NCBI GenBank assembly: GCA_023512835.1
Contig: CM042086.1
Coordinates: 17,947,820-18,011,819 of the forward strand
Length of the DNA: 64,000 nucleotides
Reading direction: 5' to 3'
From: Taxillus chinensis
Lineage: Eukaryota; Streptophyta; Magnoliopsida; Santalales; Loranthaceae
Shown: one piece after another, positions 11,572-22,848 of the stretch
Layout of the letters: each line of letters opens with the position of its first letter
Position numbering within the stretch: position 1 is the first letter of the stretch
Program-made: the position numbers and the translations under genes
The notes under the pieces: model-generated
Database searches by the model: none
What the model was told of the DNA's origin: nothing
What the model saw: the letters and a program-made list of their open reading frames with translations, nothing else

Positions 11572-14547
11572 CCGTGCATTGTTGAACCCTCGGGGAGATG
11601 TCGTTCATGTGTGGCGTGGAAATGGGACGGACTTGACTGTAATGCTCAGGAATGCTTTGCTGCTTTAACACCACATCCTTTGTTATTTCCATTTTCCTCA
11701 GAACTCCGGTAGTTTTTGGCCTTGTTTTGAATACTGCTGTCGCCGGACGACTGAGGCTGTGTTCTCAATGGAAGCTGGAGAGCCATCGTGTAAATTAAAT
11801 ATCTCATTTTTTTAAAAAAGGTTAGGAGAAAGTACATTTGTGTCGCGTGTACATTAACATATATAGCACATTTCTATATTGAGTGAGGCTTTTGTTGTTT
11901 TGTGTTGTTTGCCCGACTGGAACGTCGCCGAATTTAACGAGCAAGACGCACTTAAAGATCTCTTTGCATAATTGTTTTTGTTTTCCTCTGGTTTCTACTG
12001 GCGTTTCTGTTTTTGTTTGTGTTCCTTTTGCCAATGTGATGATTTGTTTCTCCTTGCTAGTAATAATTTGTAGTTCGTCATTTGCTGATAGAAACTTAGC
12101 GTTTGAATGATTCCTGTTAGGGTCATATTATAAACATCTCAATTCTCATGCGGCATGTGACTACTATAAACATCGAGTTGTAAGAGCGGTCAATGAGGTT
12201 ATCTCGCCAATGTGATTATATGTTAATGTCATTTTATATTATGTTGCATGTGACAGCCATATACATAATCAGTGAGTAATCTAGTGCCTAATCAACTCAT
12301 TCGCTGATGGAAAATTTTGGGTTTCAATGATCCATGCCATTGGGTATATATATACTATGTCATGTTAGGCTGAGTATTGTGTGATAACTATAAACATAAT
12401 CAATAAATTAACAAGTAGTTAATAAAGTTATTTGTTGGTATAAACTTCAAATTTTCCTATCTTATAATAAGAAAAATCTCTTACGGTTTGACGTTGGAAT
12501 GGAGTTATTTTACTCCAATAATGTCTTAAAATTATTTTATTTAAATAACGTATTATTTTTCAATATTTTCTTTTTTTTAAATACAATAATTAATTCGTAA
12601 CTGTACAATAATTTATAAAACGGTTAGGTTTGGAGGCCCTTGTTTTTGTTAGTTGTTATATGATCAGTGGAGATCATTATTATTATTATTATTATTATTT
12701 ATTGTCTTTATTTTCTTTCTAATTGTTATTATTATTATTGTTGTTAGTTGTTATTTGTTGGTCTTGTTTTTATGTCACTTGTCTACCTCCCTGCATTTGT
12801 AGTACAGCTTGCGGACGTTGTGTCTTATAAGGTTTTTGGATAATTACTGGGTTGTAGGTTCTCATGTTTGCCATGAATTTGAGCAGTGATTACTATGCAA
12901 GAGAAAACTTTATTGGTCATTTCAATCTTATCTCTCTAGTATTATTCTTTTGTTTTGTTTTCTGCATCATTAACTTACTCATATTTTCATTTACTCGTTA
13001 GTTTATTATGACAAACTTACTTTATACCTTGTTTTCTCCTCCAGCAATCCCTTTTGAAGTTAATAAACAATATTTATATGAATTTTATTCCAATGCTAAT
13101 TCAGAAAAATGTTTTTGGTTTTTTTTTTAAATTATTAATACTCACCATGACATTAGAACCAAATTATATTCTTTTCTCAATACTAAGTGTATCCAAATTC
13201 TATTTTTTGAATGATTTAAAATTTATATTGTCAAACAAAACATTGGCTATCGCTTTTCCTTCTCCACCTTACAAACACACCATGTCCTTGTAGCTATCCA
13301 CCAACACTTCATACTCTTACAACATAACAAAACTCTTTGTTTGACATTGTCTGTCGTGTTAAAAACCCAACTCTTTTTTTAAAAAATATTTTGCCAATTC
13401 TTTTCCTCACCTATTCCTCATTCTCATAACTTATTCAAATTTATAATTATCCTTCAAACAATTATTAACCCTTTACACCCACCACACCATTCTAAAACTT
13501 ATAACAAGAAGCCAAACTAATAAAAAATTAATTTCATCAATTTAATGTTTTAAATTCCCAAACAAGTCACACCCTCCATACCTTCACCCAAACCCCTAAT
13601 ATTGACTATTCTCAATTGTAAAATTTTATTCTTCCCTCCTCTAATATTACCCCTAAATTCCTCTTTCTTTTTCACAATATTACCATAAAAAAACTTTCTT
13701 AAAATTACAATTACGTTTTCCAAATATTTTATTGTTGACATAATTACTCTTCGGTGTCAATCTTAATTATAACAAGAAAAATTATATTTTTTGACAATTC
13801 TAACAACCTTCCAACTAAAAACTTTTTACCGCTAACAACTTTCTATTAAATATAAATTGAAGTCTCTATTCTTAACCAAAATATTTAACTTAAAATAAAG
13901 TTTGTTTTGTTTTGTTTTGTTTTTTAATATCCAATACAATGTAATTTTAGGATTCCTTTTTATTCATATGATTACCTCATACACTGTTAATCATGATCAC
14001 ATTTTCTTCAACACTTTCACATCCAAATATGTTTTTTCTTTTCTTAAAAAATCATGTACTTGGATTTTATATTTGTTAACCACTAAAATTATTTTCCAAA
14101 ATGAGCGTAATTCCATCCTCAAAGATAAAGCAAACACAAACTTATTCCTTAGCTTTAGTTTAGTCTTATAAATACTGAAATAATATCCAACATGAAAATA
14201 TTGGGGTGGAATGTTATGTTGAAGACTTGAAAATAGTGCTTATTGGCACATAAAATGATCGGATGAAATAAAGTTTCACCCGACCATCTTCAAAACTTAC
14301 CCGATCGTAAGGTTGATCTAATAATACTTGAATCAAAGGAATATGACTCAATTCTATTTGGTCAAGTAAACATGCCTTCACCCGATCATCTTCAAATCTT
14401 ACCTAACTATAAAAGATAATTATCCACCAAAACTTTAATTGATATAATCCAAATCACTTGGGTGTAGATTATAACTTTGTCAATAAATATCAGTGGGCGA
14501 ATAAAAAAAAGGAGTTAACCTTGCAAGTAAATAAATTATTATTTTTG
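11572..14547. other. APRL 3' UTR and AT-rich intergenic DNA
   Basis: The first 250 bases or so are likely the APRL 3' untranslated region. The remainder is AT-rich with simple ATT/TTG runs (for example 12676-12700). No gene, terminal repeats or RNA gene were supported. Confidence 0.4.
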
Positions 14548-14634
14548 CATAATTATAATGATATTACAGATTATTTGATATTACATAATTATAATGATAT
14601 TACAGATTATTTTTGCATAATTATAATGATATTA
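14548..14634 (+). repeat. Short tandem repeat, three copies
   Basis: The unit CATAATTATAATGATATTA starts at 14548, 14584 and 14616; the first two copies extend on to CAGATTATTT. It has no coding potential and lies between the APRL and arabinogalactan-peptide genes. Confidence 0.75.
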
Positions 14635-15142
14635 ATATTTGCAACTACTGCCCTGGGATCCTCATTGATCAGCGCAATACAATTCTATTATTCGATACCG
14701 CAGACCAAAGGTGCAAGTTGAAATAATGAGGCTGATGACGGCGATCGAAGACAAGAGAATGCGAGCAGGATTTGTCAATTAACATGGGCATTAATAATCA
14801 AAATTTAAAATTACGTGACTAAAATCAAGTATTAAAATTAGGAATGTATTATTATTAATAACCAATAAACCGATGGGGGGAACGTAAGACCTCCGTCTCT
14901 CAACAAGACGACGTACGTGAATATAAAATAATGTAACCGAAACAAGTATAACAAAATGATAAATTATTATTATTATTAAACGGTAAACGGTAGGAACAAA
15001 AGCTCCGATGTAATAAAAAACATCAAAGATGTTTAGTACATGCAACTCGCGAATCACGAACAGATTAATCAAATTATACAAAACATATATATGTGTGATA
15101 TAAATATATATATATATATGAAGAAATAGGTGCCTAAGCAGT

Positions 15143-15337
15143 TCAGACGATGAAGCGGATGGCGAGAGCCACGGAGGAGGCAAGGAAGGCTGCTGCGGCG
15201 GCGGGGACGGCGTCGGAGGTGGGAGTGACGGATGGGGCGGGTGCGGGAGCCTCAGCAGCGGCGGGATGGACGGCGGAGAGCGCCACCAGCGCGACGACGG
15301 CGACGATCAAAAAAAGCTTCATCCTCAGAGCCTCCAT
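15143..15337 (-). CDS. Arabinogalactan peptide (AG peptide), complete, intronless
   Basis: This 64-residue precursor begins MEALRMKLFLIVAVV and has an N-terminal signal peptide to about residue 28. A very short mature segment contains the AP repeats EAPAPAPSVTPTS, followed by a C-terminal hydrophobic tail (AAAAAFLASSVALAIRFIV) that acts as a GPI-attachment signal. This is the layout of plant AG peptides (about 58-76 residues). Their prolines are hydroxylated and O-glycosylated with arabinogalactan, leaving a small lipid-anchored glycopeptide at the plasma membrane and wall. Met6 is an alternative start that would leave an equally good signal peptide. A TATA box lies upstream. It is isolated from its neighbours. 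Confidence 0.9.
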   Translation of the reverse strand: MEALRMKLFLIVAVVALVALSAVHPAAAEAPAPAPSVTPTSDAVPAAAAAFLASSVALAIRFIV

Positions 15338-15424
15338 TTGAATATTGAACGAAGAGAATTAATAGAGTTTTGGAAGCGGGGGATGGGCTGTCTGTGGGAA
15401 AAGAAGGGAGGCCTTACACGGGGT

Positions 15425-15431
15425 TTATATA
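15425..15431 (-). promoter_or_regulatory. TATA box of the AG-peptide gene
   Basis: TATATAA on the minus strand, 87 bp upstream of the AG-peptide start codon, in the middle of a GC-richer leader and promoter region. The distance suits a plant core promoter with a 5' UTR of about 55 nt. Confidence 0.65.
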
Positions 15432-16748
15432 AGAGGGAGGTGGTAGGCCAACCTAAAAACTATTCTAAAATATGTGTGCTGTCTTTCGGTGGGTCCTCCT
15501 GCATCTCCGTTTTTCACGACATAATAGAATAGAAAATAAAAAATTGTTTGTATCATTACTCTCATAAACCAAAAAAAAAAAACACTAAAAATAAAATGAA
15601 TCTCCCTGCTGTATTTACCTCTAACGCTACGTTTGTGAGTTGTAAAACGGGGGGAAAATAGAAAGAAAGGATTTTAGTGGAAGATAATTAAATTTCTTTC
15701 CAAATTTTTTTGTTTATAAGTTCTTAAATACGGAAGGAAAAAAGATTTGAAATTAAGACTTTATTTCAAAATTTTCGTCCAGAAGTAGAAAAGATTTGAA
15801 AAGAAAGAAAATTTCTATATCACGAAAACAATTTTCAAACCAACCCCCTCTTGAAATATGACATTATCATTAACGAGTCTAGTTACAACATGCCTCCTAA
15901 AATTTTAAAATCTTTCGTTCTATTATCGACATAAAAAAGGAAACAAAATAAAAATCATTTTCTTACTAACTTAAAATTCTTTCCAATTCTTTCATCAAAT
16001 TAAAAATTCCATCCTTCGCTTTAACTCTGGAACTACAAACAAAATAAATATTTTTGCTTTTATCGGTACAACAAAAATAAATATTCTAGTTAAAAAAAAA
16101 AGAATAAAAATAACTTTATAGAAGAGTAAAATCTTGAAGGACGATTAGAAAGATCTGTCCCAGGCCAAGCGCCTAGAAAGACCGAAGAGCTTTTTTCTAC
16201 AACTTCTAAGACGTGTCGTAAACGCGTGAAGCAGAGAAGTCGTGTTCTATGAGTCTGAGTCGTATAAGTACGGAATGAGAAGCAGCGTACACATTACTTG
16301 GCTGAAAAGTCGTGTTTATGAGTCCCAGCCTTTTGCAGCAGCGTACACATTACTTCTGTAATTTCATTCGGTCGTAATCCAAAATGTCTTGATTCCCACA
16401 CTGTACATAACATGCTATTGACAAATACAGATTGACTACGAAATGATATTGCAATAAACGAATTATATTTACATGAAATTTACACTTCCATATAATTTAC
16501 ACTTACATTAACACGACCCAGCATATCAAAAAAGCTGCAGCTGAAACAATATACCCCTTTCCAGCCACGGCTATCTTCCTGTACTTAACTAGTTTTTTTT
16601 TTTTTTTTTGGGTCATTTCTTCTCGATGTTTTCCTATCCCCTCCTCATTTACATTTTCATACTCAAAAATGGAGCAACTGATCAGAGATATGAGAGCTAG
16701 TAGGTCCATCAGTCCCATCTCCATGTGATAACCTCATCGGGCTTTAGA
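15432..16748. other. Promoter region of the AG-peptide gene and spacer
   Basis: Upstream DNA of the AG-peptide gene followed by AT-rich spacer. A short direct repeat, GCAGCGTACACATTACTT, occurs at about 16281 and 16336. A minus-strand 73-codon frame at 16503-16724 exists but has no supporting signal. Nothing else is annotated. Confidence 0.35.
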
Positions 16749-16879
16749 TCAAGGCAATTTACCTTGCAGGAATGACTTGTCCCGTGCTGATGCAAGTGCA
16801 GGGTCGCACCTCATGAAGCTTTTTACCAATTTCGAGTGGATCATTGCAGAAGCAACCCATACCGAACGTCTCACACAGC
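16749..16879 (-). CDS. Orphan 3'-terminal exon-like sequence, unknown protein
   Basis: A strong acceptor (pyrimidine-rich ..TTTTCCCAG) at 16880-16881 is followed by 43 codons to TGA, starting in the frame C-V-R-R-S-V-W-V-A-S-A-M. The frame is rich in balanced, protein-like composition (SKLVKSFMRCDPALASARDK, ending LQGKLP). Base composition is distinctly less AT-rich than its surroundings. No upstream exon was found in the 0.7 kb of AT-rich DNA before the copia nest, so this may be the stranded last exon of a gene broken by the insertions, or a transduplicated fragment. I do not recognise the family. Confidence 0.3.
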
Positions 16880-17621
16880 CTGGGAAAATATAACTACACA
16901 TCAAATTTCCAATTACAAACTTCTAAAACATCCAAAAAAATACATAATGCCTATAAAATGTCCCAAATGCAATATAATATAATTGATCACAGGATGATGC
17001 TTCATCTCAACACGAACATAATGCATGTCATAAAAATATATATAATAACATACTCACAACATAACCAAAGTCTTAATCTCAATAATATAACCTAACTAAT
17101 AATCCTTAATTTAAAAAATATGAAATTGCATATATAAATCAAAATACATAAAAAGTTTATAATTGATCAAATATAAACTAATAATTTCATTCTCTTTCAA
17201 ATATTTCTATCGGTTATCATTTTTTCTTCTAAATTAAATAATTTTATTTCTTTTATTATTACTTCTATCCAAGTCATTTTTATTTTTTACGTCGTTCGAT
17301 ATCAATCTTTTTCACTCGTGCATTAATTGAAATTACTTCAACGGCACAATAAATATTCTAATTTAGAATCTTATCTGTGCTAGTCTTACTACTTATCCAT
17401 TTTAACATTCATATCTCAGCATCAATTGATTTGATTTGATTGATTAGTAAGTGAAATCACAATGACCATAAAAAATCAAAATCAAATTTCAACGCCATTC
17501 AAATTAGGTAAAAATTGCAACGAATTGATATAAAAACCAAGGTGTAAGGATAGATTGCCCTTTATAAATTTCAAATCTCCAATTTATCTAACTAACAGTT
17601 AGGTGAAAACCACTTTTAATT
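16880..17621. other. AT-rich spacer or intron remnant
   Basis: No coding frame or repeat structure was recognised between the orphan exon and the outer copia element. Confidence 0.35.
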
Positions 17622-19829
17622 TATAGCACGAGAGAGAAAGAAAAAGTAATATTTCATTTCTCCTTCAATACAATACATAAATATACGTAAACAAAAAGGA
17701 AAAGCTATCTATAATAATTAAGGATAATAAGGTATTAAACCTAATTACACTAATCACAATATCCTACTAATTGCAATATCACTATATCTCATTAACTATA
17801 ATACCGCTTTCCCTCGGATTGGAGTATACATATTAATCATGCAAACTAAATCCTATTTAGAGCATTTGTAACAATGTCATCTAAATGTTCTCCAGCCTTC
17901 ACAACTGATGCAAACTCAATGATAACTAGCAAAAATAAAAAAAAAAGTATCAAAATAGACTATGCCATATATTTGAACATAATACTTAGCAATGAGGCTG
18001 TACTTTAAGCGACCAAACCCATCAAGATTGACTTTGATAACGAACACCCATTTGCAGTGGATAACCTATTTCCTAGGAGGTAAATCAACCAAGTACCAAA
18101 TACCAATGTCATCTAAAGCTTTTATTTTATCAATCATTGCTAGGTAACAACAGCGTTGAGAGAACAATTTTGAGAACAATAATAGAAACAAGAGGCACCA
18201 AAAGAACAAGAAAAAATGACAAAGAATCATAAAGTAGGGTATTTAGCTTCACACACCGCAATATTGAGAACATCACTCGATACTTGATAAGAGAACAAAG
18301 AAGAAAGTACAAAATATAAAACAAGAGTCACAAGAGGAATGGGGCTTGTGATAGCTTCAGAAAATGTGGAGCAAACTGACACATCATCATCCTCACCCTA
18401 AATTGTGGGATGGAGAAAAGACGTAAAGTAGGATATGTTTTGTAGGAAGGTAACATCAATTGAGACCATATATATGTTACTGACAAATATATCGATAACA
18501 ATTGTAAATAATGAAGAAAATAATTCTTTCTTATTACTCTTGTCGAGACCTAAAAGATTACATACACATATATACACAATTAGGAGACCTAAACTAGAAA
18601 ATAATCCTATTTCGAAAACTATATATATACCCACATAATTACAACTAATTAATTAGAGTTTCTCTTTAATTCTCCTGAAACAAAAATATCACGCATGCCC
18701 GACTTGAATAAAGATGTATGAAAAAAAGCACCAGTAACTGCATGAATTATCATATCAACCAATCGATCATCTCTCTTAATCTAGGAAATCTCTATTGCAC
18801 CAAAATTTAAATTATTTTTGATGTAATTTCTATCGAGTTCAATATGCTTGATATGATCATGCTGTAACAGATCATTAGCTATCTCAATAGTAGCTATGTT
18901 ATCACAACAAAACATCACCAACTTTTGAGGGTCATAACCAAGTTCTTGCAAAAAAATATATAGCTATGTGAGCTCTTTAGTAGCATTATCAAGAACATAA
19001 TATTCAGATTCTGCACTAGACAAATAAACCACATTTTGTTTATTGCTCCACTAAGTTACCAAAATATTACTCACAAACGATATATACCATGAAGTAAACT
19101 ATCTATCCAATTTGGATTCAGCAAAATCAAAATCGTTATATCCCACATTCTGTTTATTGCTCCAATTTGCTTGAAGAAGAATTCAAATAAGCCAGAACAC
19201 GGTTCACAATACTCATATGTCGATTACTTGGATTATGCATAAATTGACTTACAACACTAACAACATATGAAATATCAGGTCCAGTGTAAGTCAGATAGAT
19301 CAAATGATATGAAAGCGAGACAACACCCTCAAAGTAATTTGATAGTCAATGATACGAGCTACCTCAAGGAAATGCTAGTTTTTTTTTATTTTAGTACACT
19401 ATTTTATTGTAAGGTGTGAACATAGTTATCAGAATGAAACACTTAAACATTGCTATAAATTTGTGTAACAATCATCTAACATAATTGAGGAATAATATGA
19501 ATAACATTACTTTTAAATTTCACCAAATATATCCAACATACCCTAGTACAACCATCAATAAAAAACACAAAATGTCCCAAAGGAAGAGTAAAAAAAAGAA
19601 TGTCAAACATAAGTGTGAACACATGAAAAAAAGAATAAAACTTATTTATACTAATTTTAAATGGAACACAATGAATTTTACCACAAATGCATTGTTCACA
19701 TTTTAAACTAAGATGTATCCCAAACAATAATGCCAAAAATTTTTTTTCTTGGTCTCATATCATACTTGAAATCCCTGGCTAAGCTTAGATGTATCCCAAA
19801 CGATAATGCTATGTTCGAAAATTTAGCTA

Positions 19830-21500
19830 TTTTTTTTTTTTGATAAATAAGAATAATTTAATTATTAGAAACAAACCTCATACAAGACATGCACAAAAAT
19901 GCAAAAGTAAAATGTAATGATATCAACCCGATCAAAAGGAATAGCCATTAATAACATCCTAAATAAAAGAAAAATATAACATGCCTGAAGCATATAATCA
20001 ATCACCCAACCAACAAAGAAAACACAATAGAGCTCATCAGCGGATCTCTTCCGATCATCAAACGCGCGTTTCTCTCTTGCCAAATACTCCAAAGAACGCA
20101 ATATGGGATAGGGATGGCAATGGGCGGGGCGGGGCGGGTATTGGGTCACCCCGTCCCCATCCCCGCTAAGGAAAAAATTATCCATACCCGCCCCGTGCCC
20201 CGGCGGGTATTAATTTTTCGCCCCATCCCCGCCTCGTCGGGGCATGGGGCGGGCGGGATTCCCCGTCCCGCTCCGGTTAAAGCCCAGTCCCCGACCCACC
20301 ACCCCACCCGAGCCCGGCTCGCCAGTCCAAAAGCACCCCGCCCGCCAGCCACGCCGGCCGCCCTCGCGAAAAATCCTAGCAAAATATTTTGCCAGGATGA
20401 AAATCGAACCCGGAACCTCCCCCTGGGGACGTGTATGCGGGCCGGCCGTAGCTAACGGGACGAAAGCTAATCGGGTAAACGAGGTGGGGATGCGGGGCAG
20501 AATTTTGGCGGGTAGGGGCGGGTATGCGGGCGGGGCATGCTGCCCCATCCCCGCCCCATTACCCGACGGGGCAAAAAATTATTGCCCCGTACCCGGCCCG
20601 TTACCCGTTAAATTTAAAAAATACCCGCCCCATCGGGACGGGTACGGGGCGGGTCGGGGCAGATACGGGTTAAATTGCCATCCCTAGTATGGGACAACTT
20701 GCCACACTGTCGAATGCCACCCCACACCGCCCAACCAACCATTAAACAACGCGCAAAGAAATGAAAGCATCACCCATAGGATTCCAAAAAGACACAGAAA
20801 CATATCCGACAAACCCCTGGCATAAAGGCAATGAAGAAAAAATGAGTCATATGTAACACCGACTAACCAGAACAAAGCCTCGACGCCTCAAATAATCGAC
20901 AGACAAAATCTTTCACACGACGGTAGTCCAAGCAAAAAAGGCTACCCAAGAGGGCACCCGCACCTTCCAAACGATCCGCGAAGAAAAACACTCAGTCTAG
21001 ACAGGCATAAGCAGAGAGTAAAAGCTCCAGACGAGGTATTCGCACTCCCGATTGAGGCACCAACACAACCTATCCGCAACAAGGAACATTGAAGGAATAG
21101 AGTACAAGGCATAAAAAAAGTGAAGAAAACTCCCACCTCCCACTGCATGTGAGTACCCTGACAATAAAAAATCGCCACAAAAGCCTAAGAGAGCGTGCAA
21201 GTCGAAATACCTTGGAATACACAAGCTTAAAAGGAGACTCACCACACCACACATCATGCCAGAAACATATAGTAACACCACTCCCAAACTCGAACACCAC
21301 AAATCGAGAGGGAGAGGAAGGTGCAAGGAAAGAGTAAGTGGCGAGGTGGCCAATACTCGTGATAGCTCGCTATATCATCGGGGTGGGGCGAGGAAAAAAG
21401 GCCCGAGTAGGAATAGGGTGGGCCACAATTGCCATCCATAGCTACAACATCAACAACAGGCAATAGATGAAAAGCGTCATCATGCAAAAAAATGTTTTTC
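19830..21500 (-). mobile_element. LINE 3' fragment inserted in copia element B
   Basis: The left end is a poly-T run (19830-19841), which is the poly-A tail on the minus strand, preceded by the tail sequence TATTCTTATTTATC. The same tail closes the plus-strand LINE at 33893. Minus-strand reading at 21070-21300 gives FEFGSGVTICFWHDVWCGESP, the FWHD-W-G motif downstream of plant LINE reverse transcriptases. Reading at 20690-20860 gives a zinc-knuckle region typical of LINE C-termini (HCLYARGLSDMFLCLF). It is 5'-truncated, as is usual for LINEs. The right boundary is uncertain. Confidence 0.7.
20109..20686. mobile_element. GC-rich hAT-type MITE inserted in the LINE
   Basis: A 578-bp element with terminal inverted repeats TAGGGATGGCAAT / ATTGCCATCCCTA, flanked by near-identical 8-bp duplications ATATGGGA (20101-20108) and GTATGGGA (20687-20694). 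It is extremely GC-rich, with degenerate subterminal repeats of GGGGCGGGT and ACCCGCCCC on both sides, so it can fold back on itself. Long open frames inside are by-products of this composition. It is the innermost and therefore youngest member of the nest. Confidence 0.8.
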
Positions 21501-21530
21501 AAGTTGTAGCTAGGGATGGCAATTTTGGCC
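21421..21530. repeat. Near-perfect inverted repeat, 28-bp arms
   Basis: Arms at 21421-21448 and 21503-21530 are reverse complements at about 26 of 28 positions (core ATTGCCATCCxTAGCTACAAC), with a 54-bp loop. Each arm contains the same TAGGGATGGCAAT terminus as the MITE at 20109-20686 and shares 8 bp of flank (GCTACAAC). The left arm is preceded by GC-rich DNA like that element's interior. It may be the footprint of two related element ends or an aberrant transposition product. Confidence 0.6.
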
Positions 21531-22306
21531 CTATAAAGAGCCTAACCCTATATTATCAACTTGGCAGGAGCTTTTTCTAATTAGGGTTAGGCTTTGATAC
21601 CAAGTTATAAATAATAACAATAAATTATTTCTTATTATTCTCGTTGAGTAATGAGAAATCACATACACATATATCTACACAATTAGAAAACCTAAATTAG
21701 TAAATAATTCTATTTAGAAAACTACATATATAACCAACAACTAATTAAGTGGAGTTTCTTTTCAATTACAAACTTTATGAGATTAATCGATAAAGATACA
21801 CTTTAACAACTTATGATCCAATTTGGTGATGAGCGAGCAAACATCAGGAGTATCTTCTCGCCACCATGACACCAAGGCCAGAACTAGCCACAACAAAAAT
21901 TACTGGGCAAGGTTGTTAATGCAAAGGGTATAACGTTTTGTCGACGAGGGACAAAGCTATAAAGGTAAGGTCGCCACCAGGAAATAAGGCAGAGAGCATC
22001 AAAACTGGGCAGAGGTCGTCCGTAGAGTGCGCCAAAATTGGCCTAATGTTGGCAGACAACATATGTTGATGAAGACGGACGAAGGCCGCCTCTAGGCAAA
22101 GATCAAAAATGAGATTTTTTTTTTCTCTAGGTATTCTTGATATCATGTTATAGGAGAAGGAGAAAAAGTATTATTTCATCTCTTTAAATACAATACATGG
22201 ATATATATAAATACAGACAAAAAGAGAAAACATACAATACTAATGAAGATATTATAATATCAAGCCTAATTACACTAATCACAATATCCCACTAATTACG
22301 ATAACC

Positions 22307-22848
22307 GTCTACAAATGCATGACAATTATAAGATGGGCAAACGTTGCTGCACAAACGCCAGTTACATGGGTGAAAATTAGCACAATGCAGATCAGCTGCA
22401 AAGTGCAGACATAAGATATCAGAATACCCTTGGCATGCCGTACACTTAGTAGAATCCAACCATTGTAAATACATATATCAATAACCTCAGTAGAATTAAA
22501 ATCATTTAGCAAACAAAACAACCATTGTATATATATATATATATCTCAAAGAACCCAGTATAATTAAAATCACTTAGCAAACAAAACAACCGATGACTAT
22601 ACAAGGTGAAAACTAAAAAAACACAGCACATATGACCCAATGGCAACAAAAAAAAGAGTAAATTATAAGAGTAAAAATAAATTAACCAGTCATGAGGTGA
22701 GAAAAATACCAGTTCTCTCTTTGGGGGCTGACAAAACTGTCTTCTGTATTAAATGATCCTTCTGGGACTAGACAATTCAGAGAGTTCCAGGTGTGCTCAC
22801 AATCCGAAGGAATGCCCAAGAAACAAGCTTAACAGTGTCTACTGTATG
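22307..22848 (-). other. DEK1 3' UTR and downstream DNA
   Basis: The region just below the DEK1 stop codon is probably its 3' untranslated region. A (TA)n run near 22529-22545 and two similar stretches containing CACTTAGCAAACAAAACAACC / CATTTAGCAAACAAAACAACC (about 22502 and 22572) form a short direct repeat. No polyadenylation signal is certain. Confidence 0.4.

Larger units (their letters stand above)
18503..21771 (-). mobile_element. Ty1-copia element B, inserted in element A
   Basis: Direct repeats 18503 to about 18680 and about 21607 to 21771 share ACATACACATATAT and ACACAATTAG. A primer-binding site (TTGGTATCAAAGCC on the minus strand) lies at about 21590-21604. Minus-strand coding remnants occur in the expected order. 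Integrase zinc-finger and core remnants (C-x2-C then PFKISINK, FFIDGCTR) lie at 19476-19736. The end of reverse transcriptase (YTGPDISYVV, FMHNPSNRHM) lies at about 19180-19310. RNase H (SAESEYYVLDNATKEL, then HIKHIELDRNYI) lies at 18700-19020. Stops and frameshifts are frequent, so it is inactive. A LINE fragment interrupts the interior. Confidence 0.75.
17622..22306 (-). mobile_element. Ty1-copia element A, degenerate; outer shell of a four-level nest
   Basis: Diverged direct repeats of about 160-185 bp at 17622-17805 and 22150-22306 share AATACAATACAT and CCTAATTACACTAATCAC (or very close forms), and carry the element on the minus strand. A primer-binding-site variant, ATGATATCAAGAA on the minus strand, lies next to the right LTR. 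A reverse transcriptase start, DIGIWYLVDLPPRK followed by a stop and HCKWVFVIKV, is read on the minus strand at about 18030-18110. It corresponds to the conserved copia motif W-x-L-V-D-L-P and C-K-W-V. Most of pol is deleted. Element B is inserted between the pol fragment and the gag side (about 21780-22140). Confidence 0.7.

Noticed and set aside
14548..14634. Three-copy repeat as a CRISPR array
   Set aside because: Units are imperfect, nearly contiguous and lack uniform unique spacers. The genome is eukaryotic.
15150..15341. Plus-strand 63-codon frame opposite the AG-peptide gene
   Set aside because: It is a shadow of the minus-strand gene. The minus product has a signal peptide, AP repeats and a GPI tail; the plus product is low-complexity Ala/Gly.
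16503..16724. 73-codon minus-strand frame as a small membrane protein
   Set aside because: It has a poly-Lys stretch from a poly-T run, no promoter or splice context, and lies just downstream of the orphan exon, probably in its 3' UTR.
20114..20687. Long overlapping open frames (up to 147 codons) in the GC-rich block
   Set aside because: They exist on both strands because GGGGCGGGT-type repeats lack stops. The block is an hAT MITE with a target duplication, and the translations are low-complexity Pro/Arg/Gly.
21254..21353. Hydrophobic minus-strand frames as membrane proteins
   Set aside because: An overlapping frame reads the LINE FWHD-W-G motif, so these are degenerate LINE sequence in shifted frames.
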